The notes below the pieces were generated by a model. It had not been told where the DNA came from, did no database searches, and worked only from the letters and a program-made list of their open reading frames with translations. DNA of 64,000 bases from Flavobacteriaceae bacterium (GTDB taxonomy: Bacteria > Bacteroidota > Bacteroidia > Flavobacteriales > Flavobacteriaceae), in the NCBI GenBank assembly GCA_947446865.1, contig CANFHX010000013.1, forward strand, positions 1 through 64,000, in the 5' to 3' direction. The stretch's first letter is position 1. Each line of letters opens with the position of its first letter. The position numbers and the translations under genes are program-made. Below are positions 34,959 through 45,226 of this stretch, one piece after another.

Positions 34959-36338
34959 ATGAAATTATCCATAAACCTCTTTTTAATCTTTATCCTAACC
35001 ACAGGATTAGCCTCTTGTAATCCTTCGGATTCTAATGCTGTTGCAGATGCTCCTTATCCTCAATATGGTTCTCCATTTACCGGTATGCCAAGCAGTAAAG
35101 ATGCTATCATTTACCAAGTTAATATTCGTGCTTTTAGTCAATCGGGAGATTTAGCAGGTGTTAAAGCCAAACTTTCTACTATTAAAGATTTAGGAGTTAA
35201 CGTTATTTATTTAATGCCAATTTATCCAGTTGGAGTTCTTAACTCAGTTGGCGGACTAGGTTCTCCTTATTCTGTTAAAGATTATAAAACAGTAAGCACT
35301 GAATTCGGAACTTTAGAAGACCTTAGAAGTTTAGTTGCAGAAGCACATACTATGGGGATGGCAGTAATTTTAGACTGGGTTGCCAATCATACTTCTTGGG
35401 ATAACGCTTGGATAACACAACATCCAGATTGGTATCAAAAAGATGCTTCCGGAACTATAATTGCACCACCAGGAACGGGTTGGAATGATGTTGCCCAATT
35501 AAATTACAACAACAACGATATGCGAAATGGCATGATAGACGCTATGTCGTATTGGGTTTATAATGCAAATATTGATGGTTTTAGATGTGATTTTGCTGAT
35601 GGTGTTCCACAAAATTTCTGGTCGGCAGCCATTTCAAAAATTAGAAGTATTAAAAATCAAAACATGATCATGTTGGCAGAAGGAAAAAGAATGGATCATT
35701 TTTATGTAGGATTTGATTATACTTTCGGTTTCGGATTTTATGATGCTTTAAAGAAAAAATTTAGTGATAACAAGCCAGCAACATCAATCCAAGATGCCAA
35801 TGCTGCTGAATACGCCAATAACTATAATAACAATTATAGAATTGTGAGATACACCACTAATCATGACGTTAATGTTTCAGACGGTACACCACTAGCTTTA
35901 TATGGTGGAATAAATGGTTCCTTGGCAACTTTTGTAGTCGCTGCTTATATGAAATCGGTACCAATGATTTATAATGGACAAGAAATTGGGTATGCACAAC
36001 AAATTCCATTTTTTACACATACTCCAATTGATTGGTCAACCGCTAATGCAACTGTACTTTCTGAATACAAAAAAATAATAGCTTTTAGAAAAACGAGCAA
36101 TGCTATTAAGAGTGGTGTTTTTACAGGGTACAGCAGTGCTGCCATAAGTGTATTTACAATGACCACCGATACCGAAAAAGTACTAGTACTTTCTAATTTA
36201 ACCAATGCGCCAGTTAATTATATTTTTCCAAGTGCCTTAACTACAACTTCTTGGAAAAATGCATTTACAGGAGATGCAATGCCATTAACAACTGAAATAA
36301 ATTTATTGCCATATCAATACGTTGTGTTGAAAAATTAA
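34959..36338 (+). CDS. GH13 alpha-amylase family lipoprotein
   Basis: A 459-residue enzyme: signal ending TTGLASC with lipobox Cys20, so anchored to a membrane. The (beta/alpha)8 barrel is complete: region I DWVANHTS (Asp139...His144), region II DGFRCDFADG with nucleophile Asp211, region III MLAEGKRMD with acid/base Glu241, region IV NHDVN with Asp303. A short C-terminal beta domain follows (VFTMTTDTEKVLVLSNLTNA). It probably hydrolyses internal alpha-1,4 bonds of starch or maltodextrins, like SusA or SusG; which of these in location cannot be decided from sequence. It follows the intergenic hairpin, so its expression relative to susCDE may differ. Confidence 0.92.
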   Translation: MKLSINLFLIFILTTGLASCNPSDSNAVADAPYPQYGSPFTGMPSSKDAIIYQVNIRAFSQSGDLAGVKAKLSTIKDLGVNVIYLMPIYPVGVLNSVGGLGSPYSVKDYKTVSTEFGTLEDLRSLVAEAHTMGMAVILDWVANHTSWDNAWITQHPDWYQKDASGTIIAPPGTGWNDVAQLNYNNNDMRNGMIDAMSYWVYNANIDGFRCDFADGVPQNFWSAAISKIRSIKNQNMIMLAEGKRMDHFYVGFDYTFGFGFYDALKKKFSDNKPATSIQDANAAEYANNYNNNYRIVRYTTNHDVNVSDGTPLALYGGINGSLATFVVAAYMKSVPMIYNGQEIGYAQQIPFFTHTPIDWSTANATVLSEYKKIIAFRKTSNAIKSGVFTGYSSAAISVFTMTTDTEKVLVLSNLTNAPVNYIFPSALTTTSWKNAFTGDAMPLTTEINLLPYQYVVLKN

Positions 36339-36393
36339 TAAATATGAAATCGCCATTAACAAATCGTTTGTGTAAACAAACACCTATAATTAA

Positions 36394-38601
<2,208 letters not shown>

Positions 38602-38610
38602 ATAAAAGCA

Positions 38611-38652
38611 ACACAAAACATAGTTTCTAGTTTTGGCTATGTTTTGTTTTTA
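38611..38652 (+). terminator. Terminator after the GH97 gene
   Basis: ACAAAACATAG (38613-38623) pairs with CTATGTTTTGT (38637-38647), followed by TTTT. It may separate the T9SS starch-binding gene from the enzyme genes or reduce its read-through level. Confidence 0.7.
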
Positions 38653-38692
38653 ACAATTAACCAATTTAATATTAATTTAAAAACCAAAAATC

Positions 38693-39907
38693 ATGAACAA
38701 AAAATTACTTTTTATGCTTTGTCTTTTGACAATTTCATTTGCGAAAGCACAATTAACATCCGTAGCTCTTGTAGGCAGCGGAACAACTAGTGGATGGCCA
38801 ACTGGAGCAACTGGTGAAGTTGATGCAACAGTAATGAACTCAGTGGATACAGTCCATTGGACACTTAACAATGTGACACTATTAAATGGCGCAGTAAAAT
38901 TTAGAGGAAACAATTCTTGGGCTTTACCTTACAACTGGGGTGGACCCTCTTTTCCTACTGGAACTGGAGTTATAGATGCAAATGGATTTACATCTGTAGC
39001 TGGAATTTATAATGTTACTTTTAATAGTACTACAGGGGAATACAATTTTATTCTGCAAGTAAACACCTTTCCTGTAATCAGTTTAATTGGAACTTCATCA
39101 CCAGGTGTTGCATGGACTACTGATACCGATATGGCAACAATTGATGGAATAAATTATTCAATTAATAGAGTAATGTTAATAGCCGGAGCTATTAAATTTC
39201 GTCAAGACCACGCTTGGACTTCTACAACTAATTGGGGTGGGACCTCATTTCCTTCTGGAACAGGTATAGTTGATGGAGCAGCCATAACAGTACCAACAGA
39301 CGGAAAATATAATGTTACTTTCAATAGAAACACACTTGCATACTCATTTTCACTTCCAACCGTAGCAGTAGTTGGTGCTGGTGCAGGAGGTTGGCCAACT
39401 GGAGCTGTAGGAGAAGTTGATGCACATCCAATGACTACAACTGATGGAATAAATTATACAATTACAAATTTAGTTCTCACTGCTGACAATGCTAAATTTA
39501 GAGCTAACAATGCTTGGACAATCAATTGGGGAGCAACTTCATTTCCTAATGGAACAGCAACTTTAGATAGCCCTGATTCGTTTTTATGCGTTGCAGGTAC
39601 TTATAGTGCCACTTTTAATTATGATTCAGGTGCCTATAGCTTTACAAACAATTTGTCTAATAGTTCATTTTCTTCAACTACATTTAAAGTGTATCCAAAT
39701 CCAACACAAAACGAATGGAACTTTACAAATTTGAATGATACAATTGAGAACATTCAAATTATTGATGTCTTAGGAAAAACAATCCTTACTGTTGCTCCTA
39801 AAACTAACAGCATTATGATAAGTGCTTCAGAATTGAACGATGGAATATATTTTGCAAGAATAAGTACCAATAATTCAGCGAGTACTATAAAATTGATCAA
39901 AAATTAG
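38693..39907 (+). CDS. T9SS-secreted protein with three starch-binding modules
   Basis: A 404-residue protein with a signal peptide (MNKKLLFMLCLLTISFAKAQ). Three ~100-residue modules repeat: residues ~21-125, ~126-225 and ~226-320, each with V-A-L-V/V-G-x-G-x-x-x-GWPTGA(T/V)GEVDA, then A-(V/I/A)-KFR-x-x-x-(S/A)W and (N/-)WG(G/A)-(T/P)SFP. They resemble SusE/SusF starch-binding domains; the second is the most divergent. The last ~75 residues (FKVYPNPTQNEWNFTNLNDT ... GIYFARISTNNSASTIKLIKN) are a T9SS type A sorting domain. It would be exported by the T9SS, whose SprA is in this window, and displayed on the surface, unlike SusF, which is a lipoprotein. Inference: a starch tether or substrate collector. 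Confidence 0.88.
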   Translation: MNKKLLFMLCLLTISFAKAQLTSVALVGSGTTSGWPTGATGEVDATVMNSVDTVHWTLNNVTLLNGAVKFRGNNSWALPYNWGGPSFPTGTGVIDANGFTSVAGIYNVTFNSTTGEYNFILQVNTFPVISLIGTSSPGVAWTTDTDMATIDGINYSINRVMLIAGAIKFRQDHAWTSTTNWGGTSFPSGTGIVDGAAITVPTDGKYNVTFNRNTLAYSFSLPTVAVVGAGAGGWPTGAVGEVDAHPMTTTDGINYTITNLVLTADNAKFRANNAWTINWGATSFPNGTATLDSPDSFLCVAGTYSATFNYDSGAYSFTNNLSNSSFSSTTFKVYPNPTQNEWNFTNLNDTIENIQIIDVLGKTILTVAPKTNSIMISASELNDGIYFARISTNNSASTIKLIKN

Positions 39908-39926
39908 ATTATAAATATTTGTTTCT

Positions 39927-39965
39927 AAATCCCTTAACGCATTTGTGTTAAGGGATTTTTTTTGG
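39927..39965 (+). terminator. Terminator ending the starch-utilisation locus
   Basis: AATCCCTTAAC pairs with GTTAAGGGATT across an 8-nt loop, followed by eight T residues. Confidence 0.88.
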
Positions 39966-40201
39966 CAAGGAGTTAATAAGTAAAGTTTTTGGGTATGTTG
40001 GCGATTATTTCTTATTGATGGAAGTATTTTTGTTCTTCTTACTTTGAATAATCAGCAAATCATTTTAGTAAAAAGTTAATCAAATGAGAAGTACCTATGA
40101 ATCACTTTTATCTTTTGTCTTTGGTGTTTGGATTGAAAGAAAGGAGATTTAGCATTTACTCACTTTTTGTTATTGTTTTTTTGGGTTCGTTATTATGCAA
40201 T
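39966..40201. other. Spacer between starch locus and mobile-gene remains
   Basis: About 240 bp of AT-rich DNA with no gene or clear repeat. Confidence 0.45.
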
Positions 40202-40432
40202 TTATTTACGCTTGTCTGTTGAGACTTCATTAAAGACAACCAAATTGCATAATTGTCTTAACCTGGAACGCACCCGATTGCCGTAAGATGCTTCAATTTC
40301 AGAAGCGGAAAGGTTGGTTGTGATGTGGGTTACTATTTTCTTGTTGATGAATAGATCATATCGGCTCAGCAAAATTTCTCCCATTACATTGCATTCGTTT
40401 CCGAAGTATTTTAGATTGTTTTCGGTGCCAAG
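40202..40432 (-). pseudogene. C-terminal fragment of a DnaC/IstB-like mobile-element ATPase
   Basis: The frame gives LGTENNLKYFGNECNVMGEI (starting about 40432) and then LLSRYDLFINKKIVTHITTN, LSASEIEASYGNRVRSRLRQ, LCNLVVF. The arrangement E-I-L-x-x-R-Y-D-x-F, T-H-I-T-T-N-L-x-x-x-E-(I/L)-E and YGNRVRSR is that of the sensor end of AAA+ ATPases carried on Bacteroidetes mobile elements. The Walker A half is missing, because upstream sequence switches to integrase coding in another frame. Only the ATG-initiated 60-codon tail (40202-40384) is an intact ORF. Confidence 0.65.
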
Positions 40433-40779
40433 TAAAATTCATAATCAATTATAAAAGCATGGTCGATTTTGGAATTATCAATATCGGAGATATTGTATTT
40501 CCAAATTAGGAAGTTTTTGGTGTGTTTTAGGGATGTTTCGTATCGTTCCAGTGTTCCAGGTGCATACTCGATACCTAGCAGTTATTTTATTTTGTTGTTG
40601 TTGTTGTTGTGTTCTTGGAACATTAGAATAAGAAAACTTAGGCGTTCCAACTTTTCGCTTACCAGATTTTTAGCGTAGTACACCACTAACCAGTCTTTAT
40701 TTTGTCGGAGTTCCGCTGGAATATAATCTACAAAAATGCAGATTTTATTAAGAAATTCATTTTTTTTAGGTAACGGCAT
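40429..40779 (-). pseudogene. N-terminal remnant of a tyrosine recombinase (integrase)
   Basis: From ATG 40779 the frame gives MPLPKKNEFLNKICIFVDYI then PAELRQNKDWLVVYYAKNLV SEKLER, the start of Bacteroidetes integrases (Y-I-P-A-E-L-x-x-x-K-D-W-x-V-Y-Y). A five-Asn microsatellite and a stop (TAA) follow. The same frame resumes LLGIEYAPGTLERYETSLKH TKNFLIWKYNISDIDNSKID HAFIIDYEFYL, the SAM-like core-binding domain. It ends by running into the ATPase fragment. The catalytic domain (R...HxxR...Y) is absent, so it is dead. It sits 120 bp from the tRNA, reading away from it, as expected for an integrase at its own attachment site. Confidence 0.7.
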
Positions 40780-40828
40780 TTTTTTTTATGGCTTAAAAAA
40801 ATATCGCATTTTTTAAACTATAACATTT

Positions 40829-40844
40829 GACACCAATTTGACAC
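40829..40844. repeat. Paired GACAC motif near the tRNA end
   Basis: GACAC at 40829-40833 and at 40840-40844 are 11 bp apart, between the integrase remnant and the tRNA gene. One helical turn spacing suggests two contacts of one protein, such as an integrase arm site. The inverse motif GTGTC is paired at the same spacing at 20685-20700. Confidence 0.4.
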
Positions 40845-40902
40845 AAGAAAAATACTTATTTTGTGAAAATCCCTTATTTCATAAGGGATAAGAAAGATTA
40901 AG

Positions 40903-40989
40903 CAGAGAGGAAGGGATTCGAACCCTCGATACAGTCACCCATATACACGCTTTCCAAGCGTGCGCCTTCAGCCACTCGGCCACCTCTCT
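40903..40989 (-). tRNA. tRNA-Ser (anticodon GGA)
   Basis: An 87-nt class II tRNA on the minus strand. Acceptor strands AGAGAGG and CCTCTCT pair fully; the D arm contains GGCCGAGTGGCTGAAGG; the anticodon stem CACGC/GCGTG closes the loop TTGGAAA, giving anticodon GGA for UCC/UCU. A long variable arm follows, and the T arm has GAGGGTTCGAATCCCTT. The discriminator is G and no CCA is encoded, as is usual for Bacteroidetes. Its 3' end is the putative integration site. Confidence 0.96.
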
Positions 40990-41040
40990 AAGAATTATGG
41001 TGCAAAGAACAACAAAATTTTGCAATTATCAAAACTTAGT

Positions 41041-42066
41041 TTACACCATTTCGCCTCGAAGCGATGTTTCAAATATAGTTTTGAAATTATTTGGCGCAAC
41101 ATTTTGACCTAACAGATACATTAACTTAGTAATAGCCGCTTCGGTAGTAATATCTTTTCCAGAAATAATTCCGATTTTTTTTAATAAGGTACTAGTTTCA
41201 TATTGCCCCATGCTTACACTACCTCCAGGACATTGGGTAACATTAATAATATGCAAACCGCTTTTAATGGCTTTTTTCAAAAGTTGGATAAACCAATCTT
41301 CGGTAGGAGCATTTCCGGAACCATAGGTTTCTAAAATTATTCCTTTTAAATTTGGGATTGCAATAATAGATGCCATTACCGATTCATTTATTCCTGGAAA
41401 CATTTTCAGAATCACAACATTATCATCCAATTGTTTATGAACTGCTAGTTTTTTATTTGTTTTAGCAAAAAGAGTACTCGAATTTACATTAAGATGCACT
41501 CCCGATTCGGCTAAGGCAGGATAATTTGGAGAAGTAAATGCATTAAAATGTTCGGCATTAATTTTGGTTGTTCGGTTGCCACGGTATAATTTGTATTCAA
41601 AATACAAACACACTTCTTGTACGACTGGTTTTCCTTTAAATTGCAAGGAAGCAATTTGTATCGCGGTAATTAAATTTTCTTTAGCATCGGTACGTAAATC
41701 ACCAATAGGCAATTGCGAGCCCGTGAAAATAACAGGTTTCCCTAGATTCTCTAACATAAAACTGACCGCCGATGCCGAATACGACATGGTATCCGATCCA
41801 TGAAGCACCACAAAACCATTAAATAGAGCGTAATTCTCTTCAATAATTGTGGCAATTTGAACCCATTTATCTGGATTCATGTTCGATGAATCTATTGCTT
41901 TTTCAAATGAAACAGTTTCGATAGTACAATCTAACTGCTGCAATTCTGGAATTTTTTGCAACAACTTATTAAAGTTAAATGCTTTTAAAGCACCCGTTTT
42001 AAAATCTTTCATCATACCAATAGTACCACCGGTATAAATTAATAATATATTGGGCTTAGATTGCAT
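41041..42066 (-). CDS. ansA: Type I (cytoplasmic) L-asparaginase
   Basis: A 341-residue enzyme hydrolysing asparagine to aspartate and ammonia. The two catalytic-triad signatures are present: [10 protein letters not shown] near residue 10 with the nucleophilic Thr, and [19 protein letters not shown] near residue 88 with Thr-Asp. There is no signal peptide, so it is of the cytoplasmic type. Length is normal. Its start overlaps the end of the acyltransferase gene by 11 bp, so the two form an operon. Confidence 0.92.
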   Translation of the reverse strand: MQSKPNILLIYTGGTIGMMKDFKTGALKAFNFNKLLQKIPELQQLDCTIETVSFEKAIDSSNMNPDKWVQIATIIEENYALFNGFVVLHGSDTMSYSASAVSFMLENLGKPVIFTGSQLPIGDLRTDAKENLITAIQIASLQFKGKPVVQEVCLYFEYKLYRGNRTTKINAEHFNAFTSPNYPALAESGVHLNVNSSTLFAKTNKKLAVHKQLDDNVVILKMFPGINESVMASIIAIPNLKGIILETYGSGNAPTEDWFIQLLKKAIKSGLHIINVTQCPGGSVSMGQYETSTLLKKIGIISGKDITTEAAITKLMYLLGQNVAPNNFKTIFETSLRGEMV

Positions 42067-43192
42067 TTTCGTATTTCAACTTGTTTACCACAGGATTGGC
42101 ATACATATTTAAGAACCCTTCCGTCATAATTCCGTTAGAACAATCAATTTTCATTTCCAATCTTCTTTCGAATAATGATTTTTCGTTCTCGGTATAATGC
42201 CCTTTAAATTTATCGGTTTTATATAATATATCGTAAGCAATATAATTGGTTGGCCACAATTTGTAGGATTGTAAAATAGAATCATCTATTGCTTGAGCAA
42301 CGGCTTGAACTTGTTTATTAGTATTGTCGTTTTCAAGAGCAATAGCATCTAACTCTTTATCTAAAATAGCACCAACATGAATATGAATATGTTTCTTTTG
42401 ACCGATAATTCCACTTAAAAGCGTGATGAAATCTTCGTTTTTTTCCTTTACATATTTTTCTGCTTTAGCTTCTGCCATTAATTGTGGCATTTTTAAAGCA
42501 TCTGTTGGGTCGTATTCATAAGAAATGGAAACTGGAACAATTTTTAATTTCTTGAAATAATCCATTAAATTTTCTTCATCAGAACCCATTCCGAGCATTT
42601 TCAATACTCCCGAATGGGTTGCATCATTACCATCTTTAGTTCTTCCTTCTCTTTGTGCTATCCAAACCGAACGGTTTTCTCTTAAAATTAATTGCCCAAT
42701 GTATTCGGCCATCAATTTAGAACTTTGTAACATTTCTCTTGGAGGTAAGCCTCTTTGAACCAAGAAATTTCTATTCAATTTAGAAAGGTTTAAAAGAAAC
42801 TCTTTCTTCACTAAGTTATCGCCTATTGCAGATGCGGTCATTACTAAACCATGGTCAAACAAACAAACATTAAGCAATGAGGTATCTAAAATAATGTCTC
42901 TATGATTGGAAATAAAAAGATAGGGGGTATGTTTCTCTAGTTTTTCAAAACCTGAAGTAGTCAATCCTTCGGAGGAATTTTCTAGTACCTTTTGAACCGA
43001 ATGGTAAATAAAATTACATTGAAAATCACGAATGGAATGTGTTTTTAATAATTGATTTTTCCATACCTCATCTTCTACATCCGGAAATGTAAAACTCATA
43101 ATGGCCTTCATCATTGGGTGGTTCACTAACCCTTTAATGGCGGTATTAACTTCGGCATCATAAAACGGTCGAATTGCGTCAAATTTCTGCAT
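42056..43192 (-). CDS. 1-acyl-sn-glycerol-3-phosphate acyltransferase-like protein
   Basis: A 378-residue PlsC-type acyltransferase of the larger Bacteroidetes form. The catalytic block is FISNHRDIILDTSLLNVCLF (His with downstream Asp), followed by a substrate-binding RENRSVWIAQREGRTKDGND (equivalent of the EG-x-R-(S/T) motif) and KIVPVSISYEYDP. No clear membrane span, so it is probably a peripheral membrane protein that acylates lysophosphatidate or a related acceptor in phospholipid synthesis. It overlaps the asparaginase gene by 11 bp. Confidence 0.85.
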   Translation of the reverse strand: MQKFDAIRPFYDAEVNTAIKGLVNHPMMKAIMSFTFPDVEDEVWKNQLLKTHSIRDFQCNFIYHSVQKVLENSSEGLTTSGFEKLEKHTPYLFISNHRDIILDTSLLNVCLFDHGLVMTASAIGDNLVKKEFLLNLSKLNRNFLVQRGLPPREMLQSSKLMAEYIGQLILRENRSVWIAQREGRTKDGNDATHSGVLKMLGMGSDEENLMDYFKKLKIVPVSISYEYDPTDALKMPQLMAEAKAEKYVKEKNEDFITLLSGIIGQKKHIHIHVGAILDKELDAIALENDNTNKQVQAVAQAIDDSILQSYKLWPTNYIAYDILYKTDKFKGHYTENEKSLFERRLEMKIDCSNGIMTEGFLNMYANPVVNKLKYENAI

Positions 43193-43330
43193 CTCTAGTT
43201 ATGGATTGTTATTAAAGCAACAAAATAACAAAAAAAAAAGGACTTATTAAATTAATAGTCTATTAAATCCCGAAATGCGACTAGAGTTATCCGTTGTTAC
43301 TCTTTCTATTTTAAATCTTTGAATAGAAAA

Positions 43331-43624
43331 CTAATACTTTGGTTTTTGTTTTGTTCCCCTAAAATTAATAATCTCAATAGTAGATTTTTTGAGATTTATT
43401 CTATAAACAAGATAATTGTTTTTATCAATAATTGCTTTGTAAAGCGAGGTTTGCAAGTCTGATTTAGGAAACAATTCAGGATGGATAATTATTTGTTTCA
43501 AAACTTGATTGATCTTTTTTTCAAGTTGCAAAATTTCTTTGGGAGTCCATTTTTGCTCCAAATAATCTACAACTTTTTGGAGTCCTTTATTGGCTTGTGG
43601 CGTCCAATGAATTATTAGTGCCAT
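43331..43624 (-). CDS. RelE/ParE-family toxin
   Basis: A 97-residue basic protein of the ParE/RelE fold: MALIIHWTPQANKGLQKVVD (helix pair), then HPELFPKSDLQTSLYKAIID, YLVYRINLKKSTIEIINFRG and the tail TKQKPKY. The usual P-x-(S)-x-x-x-x-x-R-x-x-x-x-x-x-Y-x-x-x-Y-R pattern is seen in modified form with Lys in place of the central Arg. It overlaps its upstream partner by 10 bp. It would be either a ribosome-dependent mRNA interferase or a gyrase poison; the divided families cannot be separated by eye. Confidence 0.85.
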   Translation of the reverse strand: MALIIHWTPQANKGLQKVVDYLEQKWTPKEILQLEKKINQVLKQIIIHPELFPKSDLQTSLYKAIIDKNNYLVYRINLKKSTIEIINFRGTKQKPKY

Positions 43625-43845
43625 ATTGAGAATTTGCTCATAACTTCATCGTTACTAACAAATTCATTTTCATTTGCTTGCTGGATTCCAATTTCGATTT
43701 CATCTTTTTCATCGGAATCTAATTTTTCATACCAATCATGCTCTTTTTTAATTTCTTTCAAAACTTTTTCAAGATGCAACATAATAGTTTCGTCAACCAT
43801 GGTTAACTCTTGTATGAAATTGTATTTTCTTGTTGCTAAATCCAT
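43615..43845 (-). CDS. Antitoxin partner of the RelE/ParE toxin
   Basis: A 76-residue acidic protein starting MDLATRKYNFIQELTMVDET; an ATG 30 bp further upstream (43875) is in frame but adds only hydrophobic residues from the leader. The segment IMLHLEKVLKEIKKEHDWYEKL then IEIGIQQANENEFVSNDEVMSKF matches the small flavobacterial antitoxins found with RelE/ParE toxins (I-x-x-G-x-x-Q-A-x-x-G-x-x-x-x-x-(D/E)-E-V-x-x-K). It is translated first, with its stop overlapping the toxin start. It likely neutralises the toxin and represses the pair. Confidence 0.82.
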   Translation of the reverse strand: MDLATRKYNFIQELTMVDETIMLHLEKVLKEIKKEHDWYEKLDSDEKDEIEIGIQQANENEFVSNDEVMSKFSIWH

Positions 43846-43890
43846 AATAGAAAAATTTATAAAACAAATATACAAAAAAGATCAATTTAA

Positions 43891-44658
43891 TTATATCCCA
43901 AAAATTGCTTTGGAATTCTCCGTTGTTATCCTTGCAATTTCTTCTATTGGAAGATTATAAATTTCGGATAATTTTTGTGCCACTAAAGTAATATAACTAC
44001 TTTCATTTCGTTTTCCTCGATGTGGTAATGGCGCGAGATAAGGCGAATCGGTTTCCAAAACAATATGTTTTAAATCAATTTCGTTTAAAAATTGATCAAT
44101 CTTTCCGTTTTTGAAGGTCGCTACCCCTCCTATTCCGAGTTTCATTCCTAACGATATTGCACGTTCTGCCTGTTCTAAATCGCCAGTAAAACAATGAAAA
44201 ATTCCAAATAAATCGGTGGCTTTTTCGCTTTCTAAAACTTCAAATGTTTCGTCAAAAGCATCTCTACAATGAATATTTATTCCTAATTGGTATTTTTTAG
44301 CCAATTGAATTTGGTGCTGAAAAGCATGTTGTTGTTCTTTCAAAAATGATTTATCCCAAAACAAATCCATTCCGATTTCGCCAACGGCATAGAATTTTCT
44401 TTTAGCCAATTCGGTTTCCACATGAGCCAATTCTTCTAAATAATTTTCTTTTACATAAGTTGGATGCAATCCCATCATCAAATAAACATTTTCTGAAAAT
44501 TGACTTTCCAAATCATACATTTTTTGGGTATAACTCGAATCAATTGACGGAACAAAAAGTCGGCTAACGCCTGCTTCTTTGGCGCGCTGCATCATTTCGT
44601 TTCGGTCGTCTTGAAATTGGGAAGAATATAAATGGGTATGGGTATCGGTGAAAATCAT
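43891..44658 (-). CDS. tatD: TatD-family metal-dependent hydrolase
   Basis: A 255-residue TIM-barrel nuclease/hydrolase. The metal ligands are in place: FTDTHTHL near the N-terminus (H-x-H), AVGEIGMDLF (Glu), NIHCRDAFDE (His), GIFHCFTGD (His) and VLETDSPYLAPLPHRGKRNE (Asp and the conserved P-H-R-G-x-x-N-E). Length is normal. The family acts as a 3'-5' DNA exonuclease in repair in E. coli. Cytoplasmic. It lies upstream of the toxin-antitoxin pair in the same direction. Confidence 0.92.
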   Translation of the reverse strand: MIFTDTHTHLYSSQFQDDRNEMMQRAKEAGVSRLFVPSIDSSYTQKMYDLESQFSENVYLMMGLHPTYVKENYLEELAHVETELAKRKFYAVGEIGMDLFWDKSFLKEQQHAFQHQIQLAKKYQLGINIHCRDAFDETFEVLESEKATDLFGIFHCFTGDLEQAERAISLGMKLGIGGVATFKNGKIDQFLNEIDLKHIVLETDSPYLAPLPHRGKRNESSYITLVAQKLSEIYNLPIEEIARITTENSKAIFGI

Positions 44659-44721
44659 TTTATTATTTTAAAGTTACAAAGTTACAAACTTTATTTTCGA
44701 ATTTTAATTTACTTTTGATGT

Positions 44722-45165
44722 ATGGAAAAACTACCATTACTTTTAAAAAAAGAAGGCTACCAAAAAATAAACTTTAAAGTTTCTAAAACGAAACATTTAT
44801 TGATAAAAGCAAGTATCAATGGTATTAAAGGAAACTTTATCTTGGATACTGGCGCAAGTAATAGTTGTGTGGGCTTTGAGAGTATCGATATATTTCAACT
44901 TGTTGCTGGAAAATCTAAAACCAAGGCTTCGGGGGCTGGTGCAACCGGAATGTTTACACAATTGGCAAAAGACAATCTGTTACAAATTGGCACGTGGAAA
45001 CATACTACATTTCATTTAGTGATTTTCGATTTATCGCATGTTAATGAAGCGCTTATACAACACAAAGCCAAACCCGTTCAAGGTATTATTGGTGCTGATA
45101 TTCTTATCGAAGGCAAAGCAATTATTGATTACTTCAACCACTGTTTTTATTTGAAGAAAATCTAA
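44722..45165 (+). CDS. Retropepsin-like aspartic protease domain protein
   Basis: A 147-residue single-domain protein with the aspartic-protease active-site motif FILDTGASNSCVGF near residue 40 (D-T-G-A-S) and the second hydrophobic-Gly element VQGIIGADILIEGKAIIDY. It belongs to the clan AA/retropepsin-like group seen as single-domain proteins in bacteria; one such domain must dimerise to be active. No signal peptide is evident. It is divergent from tatD with a 63-bp gap, and a bidirectional terminator follows. Substrate unknown. Confidence 0.8.
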   Translation: MEKLPLLLKKEGYQKINFKVSKTKHLLIKASINGIKGNFILDTGASNSCVGFESIDIFQLVAGKSKTKASGAGATGMFTQLAKDNLLQIGTWKHTTFHLVIFDLSHVNEALIQHKAKPVQGIIGADILIEGKAIIDYFNHCFYLKKI

Positions 45166-45170
45166 ATGAA

Positions 45171-45203
45171 AAATCCCGTTCAGTTTCCTGAACGGGATTT
45201 ATA
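45171..45203. terminator. Bidirectional terminator between protease gene and sucB
   Basis: A perfect 13-bp stem (45171-45183 AAATCCCGTTCAG with 45188-45200) around TTTC lies between two convergent genes, with A/T-rich ends on both sides. Confidence 0.85.
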
Positions 45204-45226
45204 TTTTAAACCAATACAATTTTTAG

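Noticed and set aside
40469..40678. 69-codon plus-strand ORF opposite the integrase remnant
   Set aside because: The minus strand has recognisable integrase sequence; the plus-strand Leu/Cys-rich product comes from the microsatellite.
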